The position numbers and the translations under genes were made by a program. Of a DNA stretch of 15,519 bases, positions 6,594-12,999 are shown one piece after another. The DNA lies in contig DHJB01000074.1 of NCBI GenBank assembly GCA_002404115.1, positions 30,667 to 46,185 of the forward strand, in the 5' to 3' direction. Source of the DNA: Microbacteriaceae bacterium UBA4731 (GTDB lineage: Bacteria; Actinomycetota; Actinomycetes; Actinomycetales; Microbacteriaceae). How positions within the stretch are numbered: the stretch's first letter is position 1; every line of letters begins with the position of its first letter. The notes below the pieces were generated by a model. It was given only the letters and a program-made list of their open reading frames with translations. It did no database searches and was not told the origin of the DNA.

Positions 6594-6618
6594 TCATGTG
6601 AACGGATGGACCGGCCGC

Positions 6619-6648
6619 GTGACGATTGCATTTCGGCGTGGATAGGGT
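6619..6648 (+). promoter_or_regulatory. Probable promoter of the alpha/beta hydrolase, near-leaderless
   Basis: GTGACG at 6619-6624 and TAGGGT at 6643-6648 are separated by 18 bases. The -10 ends seven bases before the ATG at 6656, and there is no Shine-Dalgarno between them. Inferred from sequence. Confidence 0.4.
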
Positions 6649-6655
6649 GTGGGCT

Positions 6656-7303
6656 ATGACTCCCCACCGACTTCTGCTGCTGCATGGCGTCGCCACGACA
6701 GGCGCGGTGTGGCAACCGGTCCTCGACGCGCTCGGTGCGCTCGATGGCTTCGATGTGTCCGCGCCCGACCGCCCGGCCTGCGGCGACCTCCGCGCGGAAC
6801 TCGACTGGCTCGCCCCGCTCGCCCGTGACGCGTTCGTGGTGGGCTTCAGCGGCGGCGCGACGCTGGGCCTCGCGCTCGCCGCGAGCGACGTGCGCCTGGC
6901 CGGGGCGCTGCTGCACGAGCCCGCCGTCGGCAGCCTCGTGCCTGGTCTCCTCGCACCCGTCGCCGCAGCGTACGCCCGCGACGGGTACGCGGGCTTCGGC
7001 TCGGCGCGGTCCGGGCCCGGCTGGCGCACCGACATGGCCCTGGACGATGGGGCATCCGTCGCGCGGGAGCTTCCGATGTTCCGGGCGTTCGAACCTGCCG
7101 GCGCTACCCCTGGCCAGGGACGCGTCGTGGTCAGCGTCGGCGCGCTCTCACCTCGGCCGCGCCAGGACGCCGCCCACGCCCTGCGGGACCGCCTGGGCTA
7201 CGAGACCATCGAACTCGCGGCGAGCAGTCACTTCGCGGTCCAGGACAACCCGCAGGACTTCGCTTCCCTGATCCGCGAGTTTCTGGGCGCCGACCGTTCC
7301 TAG
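6656..7303 (+). CDS. Small alpha/beta-fold hydrolase
   Basis: A 215-residue cytoplasmic protein. It opens with the first strand and oxyanion segment RLLLLHGVATTGAVW (His10-Gly11). The nucleophile elbow VVGFSGGATLGLALA has Ser65 in G-x-S-x-G form. The likely catalytic histidine is in ASSHFAVQDNPQDFASLIREF (His192), placed as usual before a final helix. The acid residue is not obvious; an Asp in SPRPRQDAAH is one candidate. Length is short for the superfamily (often 250-300), with a reduced cap region. There is no signal peptide. The ATG at 6656 is chosen because homology begins there and a -10 box lies just upstream; an ATG at 6626 would overlap that promoter. The stop shares CTAG with the convergent usp gene. 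Substrate unknown (esterase-like). Confidence 0.82.
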   Translation: MTPHRLLLLHGVATTGAVWQPVLDALGALDGFDVSAPDRPACGDLRAELDWLAPLARDAFVVGFSGGATLGLALAASDVRLAGALLHEPAVGSLVPGLLAPVAAAYARDGYAGFGSARSGPGWRTDMALDDGASVARELPMFRAFEPAGATPGQGRVVVSVGALSPRPRQDAAHALRDRLGYETIELAASSHFAVQDNPQDFASLIREFLGADRS

Positions 7304-8148
7304 TCGCCCGGCTCGCCGGCGCTTCGGGCGACGAGCACGGGCACGTTGATGTTCATCAGCACGTCGTGGGTCACAGAGCCGATCAGGGTCTGGGTCGCGC
7401 TTCGCCGGTGGGAGACACCCAGCACGAGGAGCGAGGCGTCGTAGCTGGCATCCAGCAGCGCCTCGGCGGGTGCGCGGTGCACCAGCCGCCGGTGCACGAC
7501 CACCCCCGGTGCGGCAGCGGAGGCCGCCGCGGCGGCATTGGCCAGCAACAGCTGTGCCGCCTCGGTGCTCGCGGGAAGGTCGGCCGACCGCGCCGTTCGC
7601 TGGGGCGACGGGGGCGCATGAACGAGCAAGAGCTCCTGCCCCAGGCTCAGGGCCTCCCTGGCGCCGCGCGCCACGGCCGGCTTCGACCCGTCGAAGCGAT
7701 CGACCCCGACCACGACGCCGCGCCGGGACGAGGTGGCGGAGTCCGGCACGATGGCCACGGACGATCGGGCGGCGGATACCATCTGCACGCTCCGTGACCC
7801 GAGGACCCGGCCGCGGAGGAACCCGGTTTTGTGGGTTCCGATGATGAGCAGGTCCTCGGGGGACGGAAGCCCGGCGAGCTCCCACGACGGGCTGCCGTGC
7901 AGGATCCTGGTGCTGATGTCGACACCATCGGCGATGGCGTGGGCGTTCCCGGCTTCCTCCGCGAGGAGTGCGACCGTCTGTCGCTGCGCTTCCTCTGCAT
8001 AGTCCTGGCCGACAAGTCCCCACTCGTCGTCGACGACGTGCACGAGCACGACCGCGGCGCCGCGTTCGGCTGCCCGCTGCATCCCCCAGCGCAGCGCAGC
8101 CCTGCCGGGGCCTGAGCCGTCGACTCCGATGAAATAGTCGCCGCTCAC
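7300..8148 (-). CDS. Universal stress protein, two UspA domains (second gene of pair)
   Basis: A 282-residue cytoplasmic protein of two tandem UspA domains. Domain 1 (about 1-136) starts YFIGVDGSGPGRAALRWGMQ and ends SSVAIVP; domain 2 (about 144-275) starts VVVGVDRFDGSKPAVARGAR and ends VPVLVAR. The ATP loop G-x2-G-x9-G-S/T is altered in both: GTHKTGFLRGRVLGS (Lys for the second Gly) and GVSHRRSATQTLIGS (His for the second Gly). Nucleotide binding may therefore be weak or changed. The GTG at 8148 starts two bases after the stop of the upstream usp gene, with no strong Shine-Dalgarno, so translation is probably coupled. In mycobacteria, tandem-domain Usp genes are members of the DosR hypoxia regulon. 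The DosR-like pair next door suggests the same here, an inference. Confidence 0.92.
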   Translation of the reverse strand: MSGDYFIGVDGSGPGRAALRWGMQRAAERGAAVVLVHVVDDEWGLVGQDYAEEAQRQTVALLAEEAGNAHAIADGVDISTRILHGSPSWELAGLPSPEDLLIIGTHKTGFLRGRVLGSRSVQMVSAARSSVAIVPDSATSSRRGVVVGVDRFDGSKPAVARGAREALSLGQELLLVHAPPSPQRTARSADLPASTEAAQLLLANAAAAASAAAPGVVVHRRLVHRAPAEALLDASYDASLLVLGVSHRRSATQTLIGSVTHDVLMNINVPVLVARSAGEPGD

Positions 8149-8150
8149 GG

Positions 8151-9014
8151 CTACACCGCGGTCTTCTTCTCGTCGGGCCGAGGCACCACAACGACCGGGC
8201 ACGGCATGTTGAGGAGCACGTCGTGGCTGACCGATCCGAGGATCAGCCCGGCCACGGCTCCTCGCCCGTGGGTGCCGACCACGAGCATCTCCGCCTCCTT
8301 CGAGGCGTCGACCAGCATCGGAGCGGCCGGGCCCTGCTCCACCCACTCGGAAATGTCCACGCCCGGATGCGCGGCGCGGAGGCGTGCGGTCGACGTCGCC
8401 AGGATCTCCTCGTGCGCCTCACGGAGCGCGTCGAACGGAATGGCGGAGCCGAAATCCACGCCGATCGTGGCGGGGACGGTCCAGGCGTGGATGACGTCGA
8501 GCGTGCGGCCGAGGCGGGTGGACTCGCGGGCGGCGAAGTCGAGCGCGGCCTCCGATGTGACGTCATCCTCCATCCCAACGACGACGTGCCCGTCGCCGTG
8601 CTCCCAATTCGCCGGGACAACCACGACGGGGCAGCGCGCGTGCGCGGCGAGCCGAAGCGGCAGCGTGCCGTACACCGCGCCGGCGAGAAAACCGGTTTTG
8701 TTCGTGCCGATGACCAGGAGGTCGGCGTCGGCGGATGCGCGAACGAGTTCGTCGACCGGCACGCCGCGGCGCACGACGCTGGTCTTCTTCAGGGTGGGAG
8801 CCGCCTGCTCCACCTTTCGGGTGGCTTCGGCGAGCGCGCGTTCGTAGATCGGCTGGAATTCGTCCTCGGGTCCGCCAACGGGCGACCAGCCGAGTTCGAC
8901 GACGCTCGTCAGCTCCAGGGTGAGTTGCACCGACCGGGCGCGCTGTAGCGCCCACTTCAGCGCCGCGGCGCTCGCTGGGCCACCGTCAATGGCGACAATC
9001 ACTTTTTCAAGCAT
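8151..9014 (-). CDS. Universal stress protein, two UspA domains (first gene of pair)
   Basis: A 287-residue cytoplasmic protein with two UspA domains. Domain 1 (about 1-135) begins MLEKVIVAIDGGPASAAALK and carries the loop GTNKTGFLAGAVYGT, where Lys106 replaces the second glycine. Domain 2 (about 143-278) begins VVVGMEDDVTSEAALDFAAR and has a fully canonical ATP loop, GTHGRGAVAGLILGS (Gly247, Gly250, Gly260-Ser261). Only the second domain therefore looks clearly able to bind ATP. The ATG at 9014 has a GGAGGG Shine-Dalgarno seven bases upstream. It is the first gene of a two-gene unit divergent from the DevS/DevR-like genes. The shared 150-bp gap holds a DosR-like site about 94 bases before this ATG. 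Known mycobacterial relatives such as Rv2623 bind ATP and affect growth arrest. Confidence 0.94.
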   Translation of the reverse strand: MLEKVIVAIDGGPASAAALKWALQRARSVQLTLELTSVVELGWSPVGGPEDEFQPIYERALAEATRKVEQAAPTLKKTSVVRRGVPVDELVRASADADLLVIGTNKTGFLAGAVYGTLPLRLAAHARCPVVVVPANWEHGDGHVVVGMEDDVTSEAALDFAARESTRLGRTLDVIHAWTVPATIGVDFGSAIPFDALREAHEEILATSTARLRAAHPGVDISEWVEQGPAAPMLVDASKEAEMLVVGTHGRGAVAGLILGSVSHDVLLNMPCPVVVVPRPDEKKTAV

Positions 9015-9071
9015 GCAGCGGCCCTCCGGTTCTTCCCGCGGTTCGTCCCGTTGAGCGGAGCGCTTTCTCCA

Positions 9072-9077
9072 CGTGTA
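9072..9077 (-). promoter_or_regulatory. Possible -10 box of the usp operon
   Basis: On the minus strand TACACG fits a weak -10 and would give a start near 9064. The DosR-like site would then be centred about 50 bases upstream, a usual place for an activator. The -35 (GGTCCG) is poor, as expected for an activator-dependent promoter. All inferred. Confidence 0.3.
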
Positions 9078-9095
9078 CAGGTTCCCAGCGCCGAC

Positions 9096-9121
9096 GGACC
9101 TCGGAAAGGGTCAAAGGTCCC
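9096..9121. promoter_or_regulatory. DosR/DevR-like operator between the usp and kinase genes
   Basis: GGGTCAAAGGTCCC at 9108-9121 matches the mycobacterial DosR palindrome core GGGACTWWAGTCCC at 11 of 14 positions, including both GGG/CCC ends. The reverse strand also matches at 11 of 14. An overlapping inverted repeat, GGACCT (9096-9101) and AGGTCC (9115-9120), has a 13-base spacer. The outer flanks do not match the 20-bp consensus. The site lies 44 bases before the kinase ATG and 94 before the usp ATG. Confidence 0.55.
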
Positions 9122-9128
9122 ATGCGAG

Positions 9129-9134
9129 TAGACT
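9129..9134 (+). promoter_or_regulatory. Possible -10 box of the sensor kinase gene
   Basis: TAGACT fits TAnnnT and gives a start near 9141, with a 24-base leader containing GAGAGG. The DosR-like site would then fall between -35 and -10, a position better suited to repression or to control of the opposite promoter. Confidence 0.35.
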
Positions 9135-9164
9135 CCCCGCCAAGCGACGATGGAGAGGCGGGCC

Positions 9165-10892
9165 ATGGCGGTGACCGATCGTGACTCTCGACTCTCCTTT
9201 CCCGACGGACCCAGGTCCGAGCTCGACCGGGCGCTGTCCGAGCTCATGGACAACGCCCAGAAGGTGCTGGCCACGCAGGGCCGGTTGCGAAGCCTCCTCC
9301 AGGCGAGCCAGGCCGTGGTCGAGGAACTCGATCTTCCGGCGGTGCTGCTCCGAATCGTCGAGGTTGCGGTGGGTCTGGTCGGGGCGCGCTACGGCGCCCT
9401 GGGGGTGATCGGCCCGAACGGCCACATCGAGCAGTTCATTCACGTGGGGGTGCCCGACGACGTCGCATCGCGGATCGGTCGCCTGCCGGAGGGCCACGGT
9501 CTCCTCGGCGCACTGATCGACGATCCGGCGCCGATCAGGCTGGACCACCTGCTGGACGACCCGCGTTCGGACGGCTTCCCCCCGCATCATCCGCCCATGG
9601 ACAGTTTTCTGGGCGTGCCGGTGCACGTGCGCGGCGAGGTGTTCGGCAACCTCTACCTCTCCGAGCAGTCGTCCGGCGCGTTCAGCGACGAGGACCGGGA
9701 ACTCCTCAGCGCGCTGGCTGCGACGGCCGGGATCGCCATCGACAACGCCCGCCTGTTCGACGAGACACGGCGTCGTCAGCTGTGGTCGGCGGCATCCGCC
9801 GAAATCAGCGCGGCGCTGCTGTCGGAACGAGCCGACGATTCGCTGGCCCTGCTGGCCGAGCGCGTCGCATCCCTCGCCGAAGCCGACCTCGTCTGCGTCG
9901 TCCTGCCCACGGTCGACGGGACCCTCATGGTCGACACGGCCCGCGGCACCTACGCCGACCAGGTGGACGGCCTCGTCTTCCGGGCCGCCGGAACGCTCTC
10001 CGGTCGCGCGTTCGACAGCGGCCAGCCGATTCTCGCGGTCGACGGCACCGGCAGCCAGGAGGAGGCCGATTCGCCCCTGGTCCTCGGGCCGTCGATGATC
10101 ATCCCTCTGCTCGCCTCCGGGCGGCCGCATGGCGTGCTGACGGTGTCGCGTGCCTCCGGGCGGCCGCGATTCACCACGCCGGATGTCGAAATGGCCGCGG
10201 ATTTCGCCGGCCAGGCCAGTGTCGCCCTCGAGCTGGCCCGCGGCCGGGCCGACCGGCAGCGACTGGTGCTGCTGTCGGATCGGAGCAGGATCGCCCGCGA
10301 CCTCCACGACCACGTGATCCAACGGGTCTTCGCCGCGGGGATCGGGTTGCAGGCGATCGGCCGCACGATCGACGACCCGGCCATTCGCGGGCGAATCACC
10401 GACGAGGTGCAGGCCCTCGACGCCGCCATCGGCGAGATCCGCACGGCGATCTTCGCGTTGACCGCGCAAGCTCGCCCCGGCAGCCCGTCGCTCCGGCATC
10501 GCATCATCGACGTGCTCAGCGAAGTCGGCCCGCTTTTCGACCGGACGCCGAGGCTCCTCTTCGCCGGAGCGATCGACCTGGTCACCCCGGAGGACATGGC
10601 CGACGACCTCGTGGCCGTGGTTCGGGAGGGCCTCAGCAATGTGGCCAGGCACGCCCGGGCGCAGGAGACCGTCGTGAGCCTGGCGATCGTCGACGGGATG
10701 GTTGTCGTGACCGTTGCCGACGACGGCATCGGCTTCACGGGTTCCGAGCGGACGAGCGGCATTGCCAACCTCGCGGCCCGCGCAAAACGGTGGCAGGGCG
10801 AGCTGTCGCTGGGTGACCGGGACACCGGCGGAACCCTGCTGCGGTGGACCGCGCGGGTGCCCCTTGAGCCGGACCTGGCGGATTCCGCATGA
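9165..10892 (+). CDS. dosS: DevS/DosS-like haem GAF sensor histidine kinase
   Basis: A 575-residue cytoplasmic kinase (M. tuberculosis DevS has 578). GAF-A (about 57-200) contains LVGARYGALGVIG, HVGVPDDVASRIGRLPEGHG, DDPRSDGFPPHHPPMDSFLG and VFGNLYLSEQ. In DevS the proximal haem ligand His149 lies in HPPM and the distal Tyr171 in LYL; here His142 and Tyr164 hold the same positions, 22 apart. GAF-B covers about 215-357. The dimerisation helix has SRIARDLHDHVIQRVFAAGI with phospho-acceptor His381 (HisKA_3 type). The ATPase domain shows the N box VVREGLSNVARHARA and the loop VADDGIGF. There are no membrane segments. ATG 9165 is preceded by GAGAGG; ATG 9150 would use that sequence as coding. The stop overlaps the regulator start as ATGA. 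By family knowledge it should sense O2, NO, CO or redox state. Confidence 0.93.
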   Translation: MAVTDRDSRLSFPDGPRSELDRALSELMDNAQKVLATQGRLRSLLQASQAVVEELDLPAVLLRIVEVAVGLVGARYGALGVIGPNGHIEQFIHVGVPDDVASRIGRLPEGHGLLGALIDDPAPIRLDHLLDDPRSDGFPPHHPPMDSFLGVPVHVRGEVFGNLYLSEQSSGAFSDEDRELLSALAATAGIAIDNARLFDETRRRQLWSAASAEISAALLSERADDSLALLAERVASLAEADLVCVVLPTVDGTLMVDTARGTYADQVDGLVFRAAGTLSGRAFDSGQPILAVDGTGSQEEADSPLVLGPSMIIPLLASGRPHGVLTVSRASGRPRFTTPDVEMAADFAGQASVALELARGRADRQRLVLLSDRSRIARDLHDHVIQRVFAAGIGLQAIGRTIDDPAIRGRITDEVQALDAAIGEIRTAIFALTAQARPGSPSLRHRIIDVLSEVGPLFDRTPRLLFAGAIDLVTPEDMADDLVAVVREGLSNVARHARAQETVVSLAIVDGMVVVTVADDGIGFTGSERTSGIANLAARAKRWQGELSLGDRDTGGTLLRWTARVPLEPDLADSA

Positions 10893-11518
10893 TCCGGGTG
10901 TTCCTGGTCGACGACCACGAGGTCGTCCGCCGGGGGATAGCGGAGATGATCAACCAGGAAGCCGACCAGGAGGTGGTCGGGGAGGCAGCCACGGCCAGGC
11001 AGGCGATCGCCCGCGTGGCCGCGACCCGTCCGGACGTTGCCGTCCTCGACGTTCGCCTGCCGGATGGGAGCGGCATCGACGTGTGCCGCGACATCCGGTC
11101 GGCCAGCCCCGGCGTGCGGTGCCTGATCCTGACCGCGTTCGACGATGACGAGGCAAGCTACGCGGCGGTCCTGGCCGGCGCGTCGGGCTACGTGTTGAAG
11201 GACATCCGTGGGGACAAGCTGATCGACGGGATCCGGCGGGTCGCGCGGGGCGAGTCGCTCGTCGCCCGCTCGGTGACGAGGAAGGTCGTCACCGAGTTGA
11301 GCGACGACCGGGCGGAGACGTCGGCGTCCAGGCTCACCACGCGCGAACGGCAGGTGCTCGAGCTCATCGCAGAAGGTCTGACAAACCGGCAGATCGGAGA
11401 GCGACTCGAGCTGGCGGAGAAGACGGTCAAGAACTACGTGTCAGGGCTGCTGGGCAAACTTGACATGGAGCGGCGCACGCAGGCGGCGGTCTTCGGCGCC
11501 GGGCTCCGCGGGCACTGA
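10889..11518 (+). CDS. dosR: DevR/DosR-like NarL-family response regulator
   Basis: A 209-residue transcription factor, partner of the preceding kinase and translationally coupled by an ATGA overlap. The receiver domain opens IRVFLVDDHEVVRRG and carries the phosphorylation site Asp54 in VAVLDVRLPDGSGI, Thr82 in LILTAFDDDEA and Lys104 in GASGYVLKDIRG. All three have the same numbers as in M. tuberculosis DevR. The C-terminal LuxR-type helix-turn-helix runs LTTRERQVLELIAEGLTNRQ, then EKTVKNYVSGLLGKLDMERR and TQAAVF. Lys178, Lys181 and Asn182 correspond to the DevR DNA-contact residues Lys179, Lys182 and Asn183. Identity across the recognition helix is near complete, so a DosR-like target sequence is expected; a matching site lies before the kinase gene. 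Known role: activates a dormancy regulon under low oxygen. Confidence 0.94.
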   Translation: MIRVFLVDDHEVVRRGIAEMINQEADQEVVGEAATARQAIARVAATRPDVAVLDVRLPDGSGIDVCRDIRSASPGVRCLILTAFDDDEASYAAVLAGASGYVLKDIRGDKLIDGIRRVARGESLVARSVTRKVVTELSDDRAETSASRLTTRERQVLELIAEGLTNRQIGERLELAEKTVKNYVSGLLGKLDMERRTQAAVFGAGLRGH

Positions 11519-11527
11519 ATCCCGCGG
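11506..11527 (+). terminator. Hairpin spanning the dosR stop, possible terminator
   Basis: CCGCGGG at 11506-11512 pairs with CCCGCGG at 11521-11527 around the eight-base loop CACTGAAT, which contains the dosR stop codon. The 3' arm is part of the 12-bp palindrome CCGCGGCCGCGG. No T-run follows. It separates the two-component genes from the DUF427 promoter. Confidence 0.35.
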
Positions 11528-11537
11528 CCGCGGCGAG

Positions 11538-11543
11538 TACGCT
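11538..11543 (+). promoter_or_regulatory. -10 box of the DUF427 gene, leaderless layout
   Basis: TACGCT is followed by GGCCGA (six bases) and the ATG at 11550, with no Shine-Dalgarno. The arrangement predicts transcription starting at the start codon. Confidence 0.45.
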
Positions 11544-11549
11544 GGCCGA

Positions 11550-11765
11550 ATGAAGCCACGCCACATCGACCGGGTCCAGCCGGCGCAGGGCCACACGGTG
11601 TGCGCGTACAAGGGCGTCGCGTCGTACCTGGACCTGGTCGCCGGGGGAGCGCGGGCGGATGCCGCGGCCTGGGGCTATCCCGAGGCGCGGTCCGGCTACG
11701 GCGGCTGGATCACCTCCCGGGTCGTCGGTCTGTTCAAGGGGGAGCCCGGAACCCTCGGGTGGTAA
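11550..11765 (+). CDS. Short DUF427-like protein
   Basis: A 71-residue protein. Residues about 12-44 match the centre of DUF427: GHTVCAYKGVASYLDLVAGG, then DAAAWGYPEA. This corresponds to the family pattern HTxCPYKGxASY...DAAWxYPEP, including the conserved Cys18, Lys21-Gly22 and Trp41. Typical members are 90-120 residues with an N-terminal strand pair before this motif and a final G-Y-V-A-F-Y strand. Here the front is missing and the end (WITSRVVGLFKGEPGTLGW) is divergent. It may be a short active version or a decaying gene. The function of the family is unknown. It is probably translated from a leaderless message, and its stop overlaps the first codons of the EamA gene, suggesting an operon. 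Confidence 0.65.
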   Translation: MKPRHIDRVQPAQGHTVCAYKGVASYLDLVAGGARADAAAWGYPEARSGYGGWITSRVVGLFKGEPGTLGW

Positions 11766-12751
11766 GCAGCGCGCGCGGCGTCATTCCGATCCTGCTCGCC
11801 TCGCTGCTCTGGGGGACGACGGGCACGGCCGCGCACTTCCTGCCGAACACGGTCAGCCCGCTGGCGATCGGCGCGGCCACCATGGCGATCGGTGGCGGCC
11901 TGCTCTTCGCGCTGTCGGCGCGTGGGGCGCTCCGGGTCATCAGGGACCGGTCCCTGCGACGCCCGGTCGTCGCCGGTGTCTCCGGCATCTTCGTCTATCC
12001 GCTCGCCTTCTACACCTCTATGCACCTGGCCGGGGTGGCGATCGGCGCGGTCGTGTCCCTGGCATCGGCTCCCGTCTTCGCCGCGGTGATCGAATTCTTA
12101 GTCGACCGCCGCGGCATCACACGTCGGTGGACGGCGTGCACGGCCGTGGCGCTGGTCGGCACGGTCCTGCTTGTCGGCGGGCGCCCGTCCGGAACGGATG
12201 CCGCCGCATCCGCCGCCCCGGTCGGAGTGCTCCTCGGCCTGCTCGCCGGCCTGAGCTACGCCGTCTACGCCGACGCGTCCCACCGGGTGATCGCGGCCGG
12301 ACACGGCTCGAGCGCGACAATGGGGGCGCTGTTCGGGCTCGGCGCCGTGTTCCTGCTGCCGGTCCTGGCGCTCACCGGGGCGGCTCTCCTGCGCACGGCG
12401 GGCAGCGTCGCCGTGACCGCGTACCTCGCGATCGGGCCGATGTTCCTGGCCTACTTGCTCTTCGGTGCGGGCCTCCGCACCGTGCGCGGCAGCACGGCGA
12501 CGACCATCACCCTCGTCGAACCGCTGGCGGCCACCATCCTGGCGATCCTGGTCGTCGGCGAACGGCTCGACCCGGTCGGCTGGACCGGCCTCGGGCTCGT
12601 CATGGTCGGTGTGAGCGTCCTCGTCACGAGTGGCCGGATAAACCAGGGGGGCAGAGGCAAAAAACAGCCACCCTTGATACAATCCGGGCATGCTCGAGCG
12701 CAAGCCGACGGGGCAGGAAGGCCCCGAACCACCCGAAACGCCGGGCGATGA
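11759..12751 (+). CDS. EamA-family (drug/metabolite transporter superfamily) permease
   Basis: A 330-residue inner-membrane protein with two EamA repeats of about five helices each. The first repeat runs from GVIPILLASLLWGTTGTAAH to TAVALVGTVLLVGG. The second runs from PVGVLLGLLAGLSYAVYADA to WTGLGLVMVGVSVLVTSG. LASLLWGTTG near the N-terminus and the closing VEPLAATILAILVVGERLDP (helix 9-10 signature with PLxA and GExL) are classic for the family. The direction and substrate of transport cannot be told; relatives export amino acids, metabolites or drugs. GTG 11759 is the only reasonable start before the first helix; a purine-rich AAGGGGGAG lies about 15 bases upstream, rather far. The hydrophilic tail after residue about 300 overlaps the start of the next gene by 62 bases and may not matter for function. 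Confidence 0.9.
   Translation: MVSSARGVIPILLASLLWGTTGTAAHFLPNTVSPLAIGAATMAIGGGLLFALSARGALRVIRDRSLRRPVVAGVSGIFVYPLAFYTSMHLAGVAIGAVVSLASAPVFAAVIEFLVDRRGITRRWTACTAVALVGTVLLVGGRPSGTDAAASAAPVGVLLGLLAGLSYAVYADASHRVIAAGHGSSATMGALFGLGAVFLLPVLALTGAALLRTAGSVAVTAYLAIGPMFLAYLLFGAGLRTVRGSTATTITLVEPLAATILAILVVGERLDPVGWTGLGLVMVGVSVLVTSGRINQGGRGKKQPPLIQSGHARAQADGAGRPRTTRNAGR
12678..12683 (+). promoter_or_regulatory. -10 box of the 12690 gene, leaderless layout
   Basis: TACAAT, preceded by TTGA, is followed by CCGGGC (six bases) and the ATG at 12690. It is among the best -10 matches in the window. It lies inside the 3' end of the EamA gene. Confidence 0.55.
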
Positions 12752-12980
12752 GGATCTCGCCGGCGCGTTCGATGACGGTGCCCAGACCGGCTCCCACGAT
12801 GTGATCAAGACCGGTTTCGACACGGATCTGCCCGACGATGCCGATGACGTGCAGGGGGGCGCCGCGGCGCCCATCCCCAGCCCCCGGGTCGGAGCCGACG
12901 AGAAGGTCGTTCTCGACAAGGTGAGGAGACCCCGGCGCGCCGGGCCGGGCGGTGTCCGCAGGAGCGCACCGCGCAGGTAG
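12690..12980 (+). CDS. Small, probably disordered protein of unknown function
   Basis: A 96-residue frame with no recognised family. The first two thirds are acidic and rich in Pro, Gly, Asp and Glu (GQEGPEPPETPGDEDLAGAF, DTDLPDDADDVQGGAAAP). The last 25 residues are strongly basic (KVRRPRRAGPGGVRRSAPRR). This polar, low-complexity make-up with opposite charges at the two ends suggests an unstructured protein. Support for a real gene comes from a good TACAAT -10 box six bases before the ATG and from its place in the otherwise empty gap between the EamA and Nif3 genes. It overlaps the EamA end by 62 bases. There is no Shine-Dalgarno, signal peptide or membrane segment. It may be lineage-specific. 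Confidence 0.5.
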   Translation: MLERKPTGQEGPEPPETPGDEDLAGAFDDGAQTGSHDVIKTGFDTDLPDDADDVQGGAAAPIPSPRVGADEKVVLDKVRRPRRAGPGGVRRSAPRR

Positions 12981-12987
12981 TCACCGG

Positions 12988-12993
12988 TAGGCT
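12988..12993 (+). promoter_or_regulatory. -10 box of the Nif3-like gene, leaderless layout
   Basis: TAGGCT is followed by GGCCAC (six bases) and the GTG at 13000. No Shine-Dalgarno is present, so a leaderless transcript is predicted. Confidence 0.45.
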
Positions 12994-12999
12994 GGCCAC

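Noticed and set aside
9040..9053. Second DosR-like half site on the minus strand (GGGACGAACC)
   Set aside because: Only the GGGAC half matches; about 8 of 14 positions overall, and it lies within the usp leader, so it is close to chance.
9111..10652. 513-codon minus-strand open frame
   Set aside because: It is antisense to the DevS-like kinase, and its His/Arg/Asp-rich composition is typical of a shadow frame.
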